From assembly GCA_017993835.1 (NCBI GenBank), contig JAGOLX010000047.1, positions 1 through 46,694 of the forward strand: a stretch of 46,694 nt of DNA. Direction: 5' to 3'. This document shows positions 1-7,140 of this stretch, piece by piece (the first letter of the stretch is position 1; every line of letters starts with the position of its first letter). Position numbers and translations under genes: made by a program. The DNA is from Phycisphaerae bacterium. Lineage in GTDB: Bacteria; Planctomycetota; Phycisphaerae; Sedimentisphaerales; Anaerobacaceae. Under the pieces are notes generated by a model. The model did not search any database. It was given only the letters and a program-made list of their open reading frames with translations, and was not told where the DNA came from.

Positions 1-286
1 GGGTCGCGACGGGAAAGGGTCATGTGGTCCTCCATGACAATCCAATACCTCACGGCCAAGGATACCCGACACCCGAATAGAAGACAAGTGAAATCTGTAA
101 CTATCCGAAGGGTTTTTCAGCGGAATCGATGTAGGAACTGGAAAAGCGGAAGGCGGCAAGGAGGCTGAGGCGGGCGGACTTCGAGGGTCAGCCCCTCGTT
201 TAAGCAGTCGATACCTCCACCAGAGGTGGAGGCTTGAAAGGTGAACCGCTCAAAGCGGATTGGTTGGGAGCCGCCTGCGGCGGCGG
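1..286. other. Gene-free start of window with hairpins
   Basis: I recognise no gene here. The stretch holds several short perfect or near-perfect inverted repeats: CGAGGG/CCCTCG at 182-198, CCTCCACC/GGTGGAGG with a 3-nt loop at 214-232, and CCGCT/AGCGG around 246-258. The 214-232 palindrome has the same build (8-bp arms, 3-nt loop, 19 nt) as palindromes near 14817, 14869 and 16819. Confidence 0.5.
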
Positions 287-571
287 TCAGTCGAACATCT
301 TCATCTGGTCCAACCGACGGTCTTGCTGCTCCTGACGTTGGGTGTATTCCCGGATTGGCGAGGGGCTTGTCGTTGGACCTGCCGCTTACCCACCGGCCCC
401 ACGTGTTGCCGCATCTTGGTCGAAGTACTGGATGCGGCCTCGGATTCTCTTGCAATACTGCCCCGTGCAATGTAGTGTGAGAGGGAACTAACGTGCCCGT
501 TTTCCGGCACCGGTCTTTCGTTTGGCGGGTGCTCGGGCGGGACCTTGAGATTCCGGGGTTTGCTCTGCCAT
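287..571 (-). pseudogene. Relic of a planctomycete-type tyrosine integrase (N-terminal part)
   Basis: Read on the minus strand from an ATG at 571, which has GGGAG about 8 nt upstream, one frame gives a basic Ala/Lys/Arg-rich leader, then TAG, then FPLTLHCTGQYCKRIRGRIQ and YFDQ. This resembles the N-terminal part of planctomycete phage-type integrases, whose usual pattern is roughly DFPL-PH-SG-W-KKIRG-YFG. A TAA follows, then a short tail ending in MKMFD and TGA at 287-289. Two in-frame stops and the absence of any catalytic R-H-R-Y domain make it a relic. It lies about 140 bp from tRNA-Thr, a typical integrase target. The family call rests on this short stretch only. Confidence 0.5.
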
Positions 572-712
572 GTTGGCTACTCCCATTACATCCGGCTGTC
601 TTACCCAGCTTGCCAGCAATAAGGCCTGTGATAATGGTTGTAGTAGCGGTTGTAATGCTCAATTTCGGGCTTACGTGGGCATGACACAAGACCTTATATA
701 GCAAAGACTTAC

Positions 713-784
713 GCCAACGTAGCTCAACGGTAGAGCTCTGGTTTTGTAAACCAGGGGTTGTGGGTTCGAATCCCACCGTTGGCT
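713..784 (+). tRNA. tRNA-Thr (anticodon TGT)
   Basis: This is a complete 72-nt cloverleaf: acceptor GCCAACG/CGTTGGC, D stem GCTC/GAGC, anticodon stem CTGGT/ACCAG with loop TTTGTAA, variable GGGTT, and T arm GTGGG-TTCGAAT-CCCAC. The anticodon TGT reads ACN threonine codons, chiefly ACA. The discriminator base is T and the 3' CCA is not encoded. Mobile-element relics flank it on both sides. Confidence 0.97.
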
Positions 785-1397
785 TTCAGAGGAGTGCTAT
801 CTGTCATTGGCCTGAGCAGAATCAGACGCGAGCTTCAGAGCAAAGGATCTGGCGGTAGGTTGCAGCGAGGGATGGCACACGGAGTGTGATCGACAGGGGT
901 GATCATGGGAATTCATAGGGTTGGGACGCACCAGCGCTGCCTCGCTGGGCAAAGCCCTACGAGTCGGGCCTGGCTGGACGCGGAACGCGGTGGAAGCGGA
1001 CGGCATCACAGGGGCGCCCTCCCTTGGGCCGGCGGATGCCTCCTTGCGTTTCATGGGTTCTCTCTTTGCCATTTGTCCCTTACTCACTGCGCAGACCTCG
1101 GGCTCGGTCGTCGTGGAGCTCACGAAGCGGCGGAGGCCTTCGATCAATACCTTCCGCCGAATCAACTCATAGTGTTCCACCGCCAACATCCCTTCTGACC
1201 CCTGGCATCTGGAACCATCTCCAGACACCACATCTCGGTCAAATGCGGTGGTCCCCTTTTCGGCGCTTTTCCCCCTCTACAACTCCCCCTCTCCTGGCCC
1301 CCTTTCTGATGCTTTTTTCCAGCAACAGATAGGCTCCAGCTAAACCACCGCGCCGCGTCTTGACTCTACCCCGCCCCCCAGCCCAGCCGTGAATTAT
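785..1397. other. Gene-free stretch with a possible IS21-like relic
   Basis: No intact gene is seen between tRNA-Thr and the isomerase promoter. On the minus strand from 1189 down to about 1124 the reading is MLAVEHYELIRRKVLIEGLR, which resembles the N-terminus of IS21-family IstA transposases, but the frame loses similarity at once. Just upstream of that start is a GGGGACCAC-containing segment (about 1240-1260), as is common near ends of such elements. The rest carries no pattern I can name. Confidence 0.35.
1124..1189 (-). pseudogene. Possible IstA (IS21 transposase) N-terminal fragment
   Basis: About 22 codons from an ATG at 1189 read like the start of an IS21 IstA protein (MLAVEHYELIRRKVLIEG, compare the family pattern ML-VE-Y--IR--VLVEG). 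The normal HTH that should follow (IARELG-SR-TV-K) is missing, so this would be a dead end-fragment. The match is short and could be chance. Confidence 0.3.
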
Positions 1398-1426
1398 TTG
1401 ACGCGGCAGGTGTCGGCCGGGATAAT
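1398..1426 (+). promoter_or_regulatory. Putative sigma70 promoter for the isomerase gene
   Basis: TTGACG (1398-1403), 17 nt, GATAAT (1421-1426), each box matching consensus at five of six positions. It lies about 120 nt upstream of the ATG at 1546 and is the best match in that gap. Confidence 0.45.
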
Positions 1427-1545
1427 AGCCGTTCTCGTGCCTCCAATCGGTGCAGGATCTGCTATCGTCCCGCTTGGATAAGGTCTCGGCGGCAGCCCAC
1501 TGCCTTGAGGGACCCAATTGACCAACCTTGTGTCGGAGCATCATC

Positions 1546-2829
1546 ATGAAGAGAGTAGCTGCTGGTCCGGCCCGTCGTATTGCGGCGGCGGCCGGTTTCC
1601 TTACCATTTTGCTGGCGATTTGGGGGGCGGGCTGTCAGAAGAAGGCGCCTCAGGCGCCGAGCGATGCCAACGCTCCGATCGCGGCGCCGAACGGCGTGAC
1701 GTCGCCCGATGCCAACGCCCCGGTCGCAGGGCCGAACGGCGTGACGCCCCCGCAGGCGGACAAAGTCCTGGCGACGGTCAACGGCGCCTCGATCATGGAG
1801 AGCCAGGTCAACCAACGGGTGCAGGACAAGTGGAAGGCTCAGTTGGACAAGCTGGCCGCCCAGTCACCCGAGATGGCGGCGCAACATCAGAAGCAGGCCA
1901 TGAAGATGGCTTTGAACGAGATCGTGATCGAGCAACTCCTGGAGGAGGAGGCCAAGCAAGCAGGGATCGACGTCACCGAGGAGCAGTTGATCGCGGAGAT
2001 CACCAAGCAGCTCGCGGCGGAGGTGCCCCCGCTGACACTCGAAGACTACAAGAGCAGAATCGAGGCGCAGGGCGTCCGCTTCGAGACGATGAAGGGATTC
2101 CTCCTGCGGAACATGAAGTACTCCAAGCTGCTCGAGACCAGGCTGGCCGACCAAATCCGGGTGACGGACGAGGAAGCGAAGGCGTTCTACGACGGGAATC
2201 CTGAGGAATTCGCAGTCCCCGAGCAGGTGCGGGCCAGTCACATCCTGATCTCGACGGACCCGGCGGAATCGACGGACCCGAACGCCGATCCCAACCAGGT
2301 GAAGGCCCAGGCCCGGGAGAAGGCGGAGAAGCTGCTCACGCAGGTGAAAGAAGGCGCCGACTTCGCGACGGTGGCCAAGGAGAACTCTTCCTGTCCGTCG
2401 GCGGCTCAGGGAGGCGAGCTCCCGCCGTTCGGCCGAGGCGAAATGGTCAAGCCGTTCGAGGACGCCGCGTTTGCCATGAAGGTCGGCGAGATCAGCGACC
2501 TGGTCGAAACGCAGTTCGGATACCACATCATCAAGGTGGCCGAACATAAGGACCCGAACATCGTCGCATTCGCTGCGGCCAAAGAGCAGATCGTCGAGAA
2601 TCTGCAAGGGTCCAAGAGGCAGAAGGCGTTCACCGATTACATCGAGTCGCTTCGGCAGAAGGCTGCGATCACTTACGCCGTCAGCGACATGGTGCCGCCT
2701 CGTCCCCGGGCCACGACGGTCCAGGCCGACCCCAATCAGGGCAAGCCCGCGCCGTCGCCCGTCGCGGCGCCGAGCGACGCCAACCAGGTGCAGACAGCCC
2801 CGGCGACCGATCCCAATAGTAAAGGATAG
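1546..2829 (+). CDS. Lipoprotein peptidyl-prolyl cis-trans isomerase (parvulin, SurA/PrsA-like)
   Basis: This 427-aa protein is a predicted exported foldase that isomerises X-Pro bonds in secreted or outer-membrane proteins. It has a basic N-terminus and a hydrophobic segment ending in a lipobox (IWGAGC, Cys30). A SurA-N-like helical region follows (about 75-210), then a parvulin domain (about 228-333) with RASHILI, the GG-ELPPFGRGEM block and QFGYHIIKV. The C-terminus is Pro/Asp/Asn-rich and low in complexity. A TTG at 1528 would extend the frame, but the ATG at 1546 has CGGAG 7 nt upstream and gives a proper signal peptide. Directly after the lipobox, 15 residues are tandemly duplicated (DANAPIAAPNGVTSP, then DANAPVAGPNGVTPP), probably a surface linker. 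The gene stands alone and faces nagB. Confidence 0.93.
   Translation: MKRVAAGPARRIAAAAGFLTILLAIWGAGCQKKAPQAPSDANAPIAAPNGVTSPDANAPVAGPNGVTPPQADKVLATVNGASIMESQVNQRVQDKWKAQLDKLAAQSPEMAAQHQKQAMKMALNEIVIEQLLEEEAKQAGIDVTEEQLIAEITKQLAAEVPPLTLEDYKSRIEAQGVRFETMKGFLLRNMKYSKLLETRLADQIRVTDEEAKAFYDGNPEEFAVPEQVRASHILISTDPAESTDPNADPNQVKAQAREKAEKLLTQVKEGADFATVAKENSSCPSAAQGGELPPFGRGEMVKPFEDAAFAMKVGEISDLVETQFGYHIIKVAEHKDPNIVAFAAAKEQIVENLQGSKRQKAFTDYIESLRQKAAITYAVSDMVPPRPRATTVQADPNQGKPAPSPVAAPSDANQVQTAPATDPNSKG
1663..1752 (+). repeat. Two tandem 45-nt units in the isomerase linker
   Basis: Units 1663-1707 and 1708-1752 encode 15 residues each and differ at only a few bases. The duplication keeps frame and lengthens the linker between the lipidated Cys and the folded part. 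Confidence 0.85.
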
Positions 2830-2866
2830 ACCCAGGCCTTCCCCAATCGAGGGGACGTGCATACAA

Positions 2867-2896
2867 CAGGGGATTCCACCGCGGTGGAATCCCCTG
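2867..2896. terminator. Bidirectional terminator-like palindrome
   Basis: A perfect 30-nt inverted repeat (15-bp arms, half-site CAGGGGATTCCACCG) lies in the 91-bp gap between the convergent isomerase and nagB genes. There is no long T-run on either side, so termination is inferred from position and stem strength. Confidence 0.6.
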
Positions 2897-2920
2897 CTTC
2901 ATTCCAGGCCGGAGGTCCGA

Positions 2921-3733
2921 TCACGCCAGGAGGGAGGCGGGGTCCAGCGTCGCCGATTCCACATCCTTGAAGTACTTGACCGTGCCCACCCGCAGTTCGA
3001 GCGTCGCGTCCTCATCGCACACGATGATCCCCTTCGGGTGCATCTGCAGGGCGCTGATCGTCCACATGTGGTTGACGCCCTCCTCGATGGCGTGCCGCAG
3101 GGCCCGGGCCTTGTTCGCGCCGTTGACGATGATGATGACCTCGTCGGCGTCCATGACCGTGCCGACGCCGACGCTCAGCGCCGTTTCGGGGACCTTGTTC
3201 GGATCGTTGTCGAAGAAGCGTCCATTGACGATGCGGGTGTCCTGGGTCAGGCGGACCTGGCGAGTGCGGGAGGTCAGCGAGGAGCCCGGCTCGTTGAACG
3301 CGATGTGCCCGTCGGCGCCGATTCCGCCGACGAACAGTCGGATGCCGCCCACCTGGCAGATGCGGTCCTCGTACTCCGCACATTCCACGGCCAGGTCCGG
3401 AGCGTTCCCATCGAGGATGTTCACGTTCCTCTTGGGGATGTCGATGTGGCCGAAGAAGTTGCGCCACATGAAGGAGTGGTAGCTCTCCGGATGGTCCTGG
3501 GGCAGACCCACGTACTCATCCATGTTGAACGTGATGACGTGCTCGAACGACAGCTTGCCTGCCTTGTTCAGGGCGGCCAGCTCCCGGTACATGCCGATCG
3601 GCGAGGATCCCGTCGGCAGGCCCAGGACGAACGGCTTGTCCAGGGCCGGCGCGAAGTCCAGGATCTTGCGGGCGACGTAGTTGGCAGCCCATCGGGACAC
3701 CTTCTCGTAGTTCGGCTGGATGATCACTCTCAT
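2921..3733 (-). CDS. nagB: Glucosamine-6-phosphate deaminase
   Basis: NagB converts glucosamine-6-phosphate to fructose-6-phosphate and ammonia in the cytoplasm, the last step of N-acetylglucosamine catabolism. The 270-aa length matches the family (E. coli 266). The phosphate-binding loop LPTGSSP is at 39-45. The catalytic Asp72 (NMDEY), Asp141, His143 ([12 protein letters not shown]) and Glu148 have the same numbers as in E. coli. The frame is open to 3796, but the ATG at 3733 has AGAGAGG about 8 nt upstream and gives the family start [10 protein letters not shown]. It lies 83 bp downstream of the DUF4954 gene on the same strand, apparently as one operon. The GH20 hexosaminidase at 41.4 kb could feed this step. 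Confidence 0.97.
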   Translation of the reverse strand: MRVIIQPNYEKVSRWAANYVARKILDFAPALDKPFVLGLPTGSSPIGMYRELAALNKAGKLSFEHVITFNMDEYVGLPQDHPESYHSFMWRNFFGHIDIPKRNVNILDGNAPDLAVECAEYEDRICQVGGIRLFVGGIGADGHIAFNEPGSSLTSRTRQVRLTQDTRIVNGRFFDNDPNKVPETALSVGVGTVMDADEVIIIVNGANKARALRHAIEEGVNHMWTISALQMHPKGIIVCDEDATLELRVGTVKYFKDVESATLDPASLLA

Positions 3734-3816
3734 GGTCAATCCTCTCTTATTTGCGAAGTACCCCATTGATGCCGGCTTGACAATCCGGCAGTCCACGATT
3801 GGTCATTCCTCGTCCG

Positions 3817-5817
3817 TCACACACGAGCCAACAACGGCTCGATGCGACTCAACAGCTCCCTGGCAAGGGCGGTCTTGCTCGCGATATGTTTGCGAATCTC
3901 CCCGACGAACCCGTCGGCTTCGAACGTGCCGCGCACCGTCGCGAAGTCGCCCTGCCGAGCCGCGTCGTCGCCGTCGATGCCGAACCCGGTCTGGACGGTC
4001 GCCGAGAATTCCTTCTTCGCATCCTCGGACAGCAGGTGGTCGAGTTCCACGACCGCCTTCTCCCACCGGTTCGTCAGTTCCACGATGTCTGCGGGCGCGA
4101 TCTCCCCGACGGTCTTGTCCAACTGGCGCTCGATGACCCTGGCCGCCCACGTCCACTCGAACTCCGCGTAGTTCTCGTGCATGGAGGCGAATCGGGCGTC
4201 CAGTTCCTCCAGAGACCGGACGGAGCCGGTCTCGACATCGTCGAGCAGCTTCAGCACGACCTCCTCCGGCGCGAGCATGCCGGCCAGATCGACCCACTTG
4301 CCCAGGCCGATCCCGATGGTGGGGCGCAGGGCGGCCCGGAGCTCCTCCACGCCGGCAAATCGCTTGTCCTCGAGCCTCTTGAGCAGGCAGTTCCCGATGT
4401 ACTTGTCGATTCCGAGTTCATACAGGCCGATGCCCCGCTCCAGAGCGTGCTTCGGGATCTTGACGCTCTGATAGATGAAGTAGTCGGAGGTCGCGCCCGC
4501 GGCGGCCTTGAGCCTGTGCAGCAGGTCGCGTCCGTTGATCATCTTCTGGACCGTATAAGGACTCAGGAGCTTGAAGTTGATGTGGTCCAGCTTCATCGAG
4601 TCCTTGCGTCGGTCTCGTTGCGGCCACTTGCGGGCGTCGCGGACGGTTCCGACGCTGCGGAGGTTCACGCCGGGGGCCAGCACGCTCTCGTCTTCGTGCT
4701 CGATCAGATAGGAGAACGGCAGGTCCGAGGTGTCCGAGTTGCGGTAGTGGCGCCCCATGACCACGGTGAACGCGCCGACCTTGGCTGGCCAGAGCATGTA
4801 GGAGTCGCTGCCGGTCTTGGAGCCTCGCTCGACGACCCCCTGGTGGACGGGCCCGAGCTTGTACATGTGGTTGCTCTGGTTGGTGCCGCTGCCGGCGTTG
4901 AGGAAGGAGAACAGGCCGGCGATCAGGAGCGTGGACTTGTGATGCGTGACGGTGTAAGGCCCGGCGAAGATGGCGCAGGCCTCGCCGTGGAAGCCGCCGC
5001 AATTGGCGAAGAAGACGGAGTTCTCCGCGGAGTACTGCTTGGCCAGGACGCAGCCCTGCCCGATGAAGCAGTGGCAGATGATCGCACCGTCGGTGATCTT
5101 GGACCCACTGGCGACGATGAAATCGTCGGCGTACACCCCCGGCCCGATGTAGACGGGGTCTTCCATGGAACTGTTGATCGAGCCGTTTTCGAGCCGGTTG
5201 GCGCCTTCGACGACGACCGCCGAGCCGATCCGGACGTTCTTGAGCACGCGCGAGTTCATGATCCTCGCCCCTCGGGCGACTCGTCCCATGGTGGACCGCA
5301 CCGAGGACGTGTAGTCTGCGATCATGGCGGTGAGCTTCGCGATCACCTTCGACCGATGCCGATAGAAGGCCAGCACGTAGGCGGTATGGGCGCTGAGGCG
5401 GTCGTAGATCGGGATCTCCCGGCCGCCCGCCTCGTTGACCACAGGCACCAGGATCCCGTTTCCGAAGGAGCTCTCGCCCTCGACCGCCAGCAGGTCGATG
5501 TTGTCGATGACGACATCGTCCTCGATGATGTAGTTGGCGATGTAATTGCGGACCGTCGAGATGTAGACGTTGTCGCCGATGGTGCAGTTGTGGATCGTAG
5601 CCTGTCGGACGCCGGCCGGCCTGGCGACGCCGCCGAAGAACGGGATTTCCTTCTCGAAGACGCCGAGGCGGATATCCCCGGAGAAGTGCGTGGTCTGAAT
5701 CCGGTCGGCCCGGAACCCCTGGGCGACCTGCACGCGGGACCAGTCGTCGCAGGTGCATCCTTGTTCTGATAATCGAGCGATTTCGGCCGTCGAGATGATC
5801 CGCCACTGAGTTTCCAT
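3817..5817 (-). CDS. DUF4954-family left-handed beta-helix protein
   Basis: This 666-aa protein matches the DUF4954 (and DUF6819) architecture best known from Bacteroidetes and planctomycetes. Residues about 65-330 contain many hexapeptide-like turns (for example VYIGPGVYADDFIVASGS) typical of left-handed beta-helix sugar-nucleotide transferases and pyrophosphorylases. The middle has conserved-looking blocks (ANCGGFHGEA, NQSNHMYKLGPVHQG, MGRHYRN), and the last 200 residues look helical. No function is established. Its place upstream of nagB in an operon points to amino-sugar or sugar-nucleotide metabolism. No signal peptide is seen, so it is probably cytoplasmic. The ATG at 5817 has AAAGGGAG just upstream. 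Family confidence is high; functional confidence is low. Confidence 0.85.
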   Translation of the reverse strand: METQWRIISTAEIARLSEQGCTCDDWSRVQVAQGFRADRIQTTHFSGDIRLGVFEKEIPFFGGVARPAGVRQATIHNCTIGDNVYISTVRNYIANYIIEDDVVIDNIDLLAVEGESSFGNGILVPVVNEAGGREIPIYDRLSAHTAYVLAFYRHRSKVIAKLTAMIADYTSSVRSTMGRVARGARIMNSRVLKNVRIGSAVVVEGANRLENGSINSSMEDPVYIGPGVYADDFIVASGSKITDGAIICHCFIGQGCVLAKQYSAENSVFFANCGGFHGEACAIFAGPYTVTHHKSTLLIAGLFSFLNAGSGTNQSNHMYKLGPVHQGVVERGSKTGSDSYMLWPAKVGAFTVVMGRHYRNSDTSDLPFSYLIEHEDESVLAPGVNLRSVGTVRDARKWPQRDRRKDSMKLDHINFKLLSPYTVQKMINGRDLLHRLKAAAGATSDYFIYQSVKIPKHALERGIGLYELGIDKYIGNCLLKRLEDKRFAGVEELRAALRPTIGIGLGKWVDLAGMLAPEEVVLKLLDDVETGSVRSLEELDARFASMHENYAEFEWTWAARVIERQLDKTVGEIAPADIVELTNRWEKAVVELDHLLSEDAKKEFSATVQTGFGIDGDDAARQGDFATVRGTFEADGFVGEIRKHIASKTALARELLSRIEPLLARV

Positions 5818-5881
5818 CGGCTCCCTTTCTGTCCGCAGTCGACGTCAGGAACTGACCCGAAACGATTATGAGACCGCCGCG

Positions 5882-5910
5882 AATATAGCGGCACGCGCGG
5901 CGCCGGTCAA
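5882..5910 (-). promoter_or_regulatory. Putative sigma70 promoter of the DUF4954-nagB operon
   Basis: On the minus strand TTGACC (5910-5905), 17 nt, TATATT (5887-5882). It lies about 65 nt upstream of the start at 5817. Confidence 0.55.
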
Positions 5911-6061
5911 GAAGGTGACGCCAATGAATTACGGACCCAGAAAATTCCGAATTCCGGATCGGATCGGCCCGCGCTGCCCCGCCGAGATCGCCCGAACCTA
6001 CGTCGGATAAAAAAAAGTCGTCGACGCGCGTGACATTCTGCATAAAATCTGGAGTCGCATA
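5911..6061. other. Intergenic stretch between divergent promoters
   Basis: No gene or structured RNA is recognised between the two divergent promoters. There is an AATTCCG...AATTCCGG near-repeat around 5941-5958 and a GATAAAAAAAAG tract around 6006-6017. Confidence 0.4.
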
Positions 6062-6091
6062 CTGACACCTGCCGATGAAACAGGGTATAAC
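6062..6091 (+). promoter_or_regulatory. Putative sigma70 promoter
   Basis: CTGACA (6062-6067), 18 nt, TATAAC (6086-6091), five of six matches in each box, about 65 nt upstream of the start at 6158. Confidence 0.45.
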
Positions 6092-6157
6092 AGGACGCTC
6101 TGCCGTGGAGTCCCAGTTTGCATGTGTGATGCAGCTTCACATCGGGCAGGGTCATGA

Positions 6158-6703
6158 ATGGACGACTTCCTTATGTCGAACCAGCCAAGGGTAGTGAAGG
6201 TCTTGGGCGCGTTGTTGGTTTCCATGACGGCGGGTGCATTTGTGCTGATGATCCTTGGCAACAACCGCCCTTCGGCCGGTCCCTTCTGCCTCTCCGCGTA
6301 CTACCAACTCACCGCGGTCGATCAGGCCGTCCTGTCGAAGGCCTGCCAGGCGCCCAACCGATGGACCAGCATCGAGATCTTCTTCAGCGGGACCAAGAGC
6401 GGCGGTCTAAAGCACCCGAGCGGCGCACTCGACGCGAGCTGCCACTTCATCGTCTGCAACGGCGCCGGCAGCGGCGACGGCGAGATCCAGGCCACCGACC
6501 TGTGGCAGAAGCAGTGGTCCATTCAGCCCAGCCGGACGTGGCAGGGATCCAACAAGACGATCCGCATCTGCCTGATCGGCGACGGCGTCCAGACCCTCCC
6601 GACCGACTATCAGTTGAAGCGCCTGGAGATGCTCCTGGAAGCCCTGTGCAGAAAGTTCCACATCCCTGCCAAGTCGGTGTTTCTGCCGACCGATTGCCAG
6701 TAG
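6158..6703 (+). CDS. Membrane-anchored, degenerate PGRP/amidase_2-like protein
   Basis: The protein has 181 aa. One membrane segment (about 13-33) is followed by a domain that follows the plan of planctomycete peptidoglycan-recognition/N-acetylmuramoyl-L-alanine amidase proteins: CHFIVCNGAGSGDGEIQ (95-111), IRICLIGDG (135-143), and a final helix with FHIPAKSV. The zinc ligands are missing. The usual HHS at the start of the fold reads FFS (75-77), no central His is seen, and the C-terminal GH-D motif reads FLPTD. It is therefore probably a non-catalytic peptidoglycan binder in the periplasm. The start at 6158 has AGGG about 6 nt upstream; an overlapping ATG at 6154 opens another frame without homology. 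It stands alone upstream of recJ. Confidence 0.7.
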   Translation: MDDFLMSNQPRVVKVLGALLVSMTAGAFVLMILGNNRPSAGPFCLSAYYQLTAVDQAVLSKACQAPNRWTSIEIFFSGTKSGGLKHPSGALDASCHFIVCNGAGSGDGEIQATDLWQKQWSIQPSRTWQGSNKTIRICLIGDGVQTLPTDYQLKRLEMLLEALCRKFHIPAKSVFLPTDCQ

Positions 6704-6853
6704 CGAATCGTTCGCGACAAACCCTCCAGACCGCAAGCCTTCTCCATCTTGCCCATTCTCTCAGAGATTGTCCGTATTCCGCGTGACAATCGCGGGTGCC
6801 CCGCCGGTGTGTCAGCCCGGCGCATTGAAGCTTGGACGGGCACCTCCTGCCGA

Positions 6854-7050
6854 CGGATGCATGCCCGTTCCTGCGGCCTTTCGCAGAGTGACGAAGCGTC
6901 GCCCCGACTTTGTCATTCCTGCGCACGCAGGAATCCAGGAACCGCGGGACCGGGCGCGACCGGAGGAGTGGATTCCCGCTTACGCGGGAATGACATTCCG
7001 AGGTTTCCATGAACACCTATTGCACGCGCGCAGATGCGGTCACGCACCCC
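6854..7050. repeat. 197-bp MITE-like repeat, copy 1
   Basis: This stretch is similar end to end to 21357-21553, also 197 bp. It has imperfect terminal inverted repeats (GG-TGC-TG-CC...CTGCG) and two inner hairpins: GTCATTCCTGCG/CGCAGGAATCC at 6912-6936 and GGATTCCCGC/GCGGGAATGAC at about 6970-6994. There is no coding capacity. It lies between the PGRP-like gene and the recJ promoter. Confidence 0.75.
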
Positions 7051-7077
7051 CCTTGCGGGCTCGCACCCAGGGAAACC

Positions 7078-7107
7078 TTGCATCCGCGTGCCATCGTCTG
7101 ATATAAA
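7078..7107 (+). promoter_or_regulatory. Putative sigma70 promoter of recJ
   Basis: TTGCAT (7078-7083), 18 nt, TATAAA (7102-7107), immediately after the repeat and about 35 nt before the first recJ ATG. Confidence 0.45.
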
Positions 7108-7140
7108 GAGGGCTTTGGCACGGCTTATTGGAACGCAGGC

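Noticed and set aside
117-776. Long minus-strand frame beginning MGFEPTTPGLQNQSS
   Set aside because: It starts inside the antisense of tRNA-Thr. This is a well-known spurious translation. The true content is the tRNA and an integrase relic in another frame.
3799-5769. 656-codon plus-strand frame opposite the DUF4954 gene
   Set aside because: Antisense shadow caused by high GC and third-codon-position bias. It has no family motifs, while the opposite strand has clear homology.
6912-6994. Spaced repeats that might suggest a small CRISPR array
   Set aside because: They are inverted, not direct, and occur once per copy of a 197-bp element. No regular spacer pattern or cas gene is present.
7113-7131. 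TGGCAC...TTGG resembling a sigma54 promoter before recJ
   Set aside because: The spacing and the -12 element do not fit the consensus, and a better sigma70 site lies at 7078-7107.
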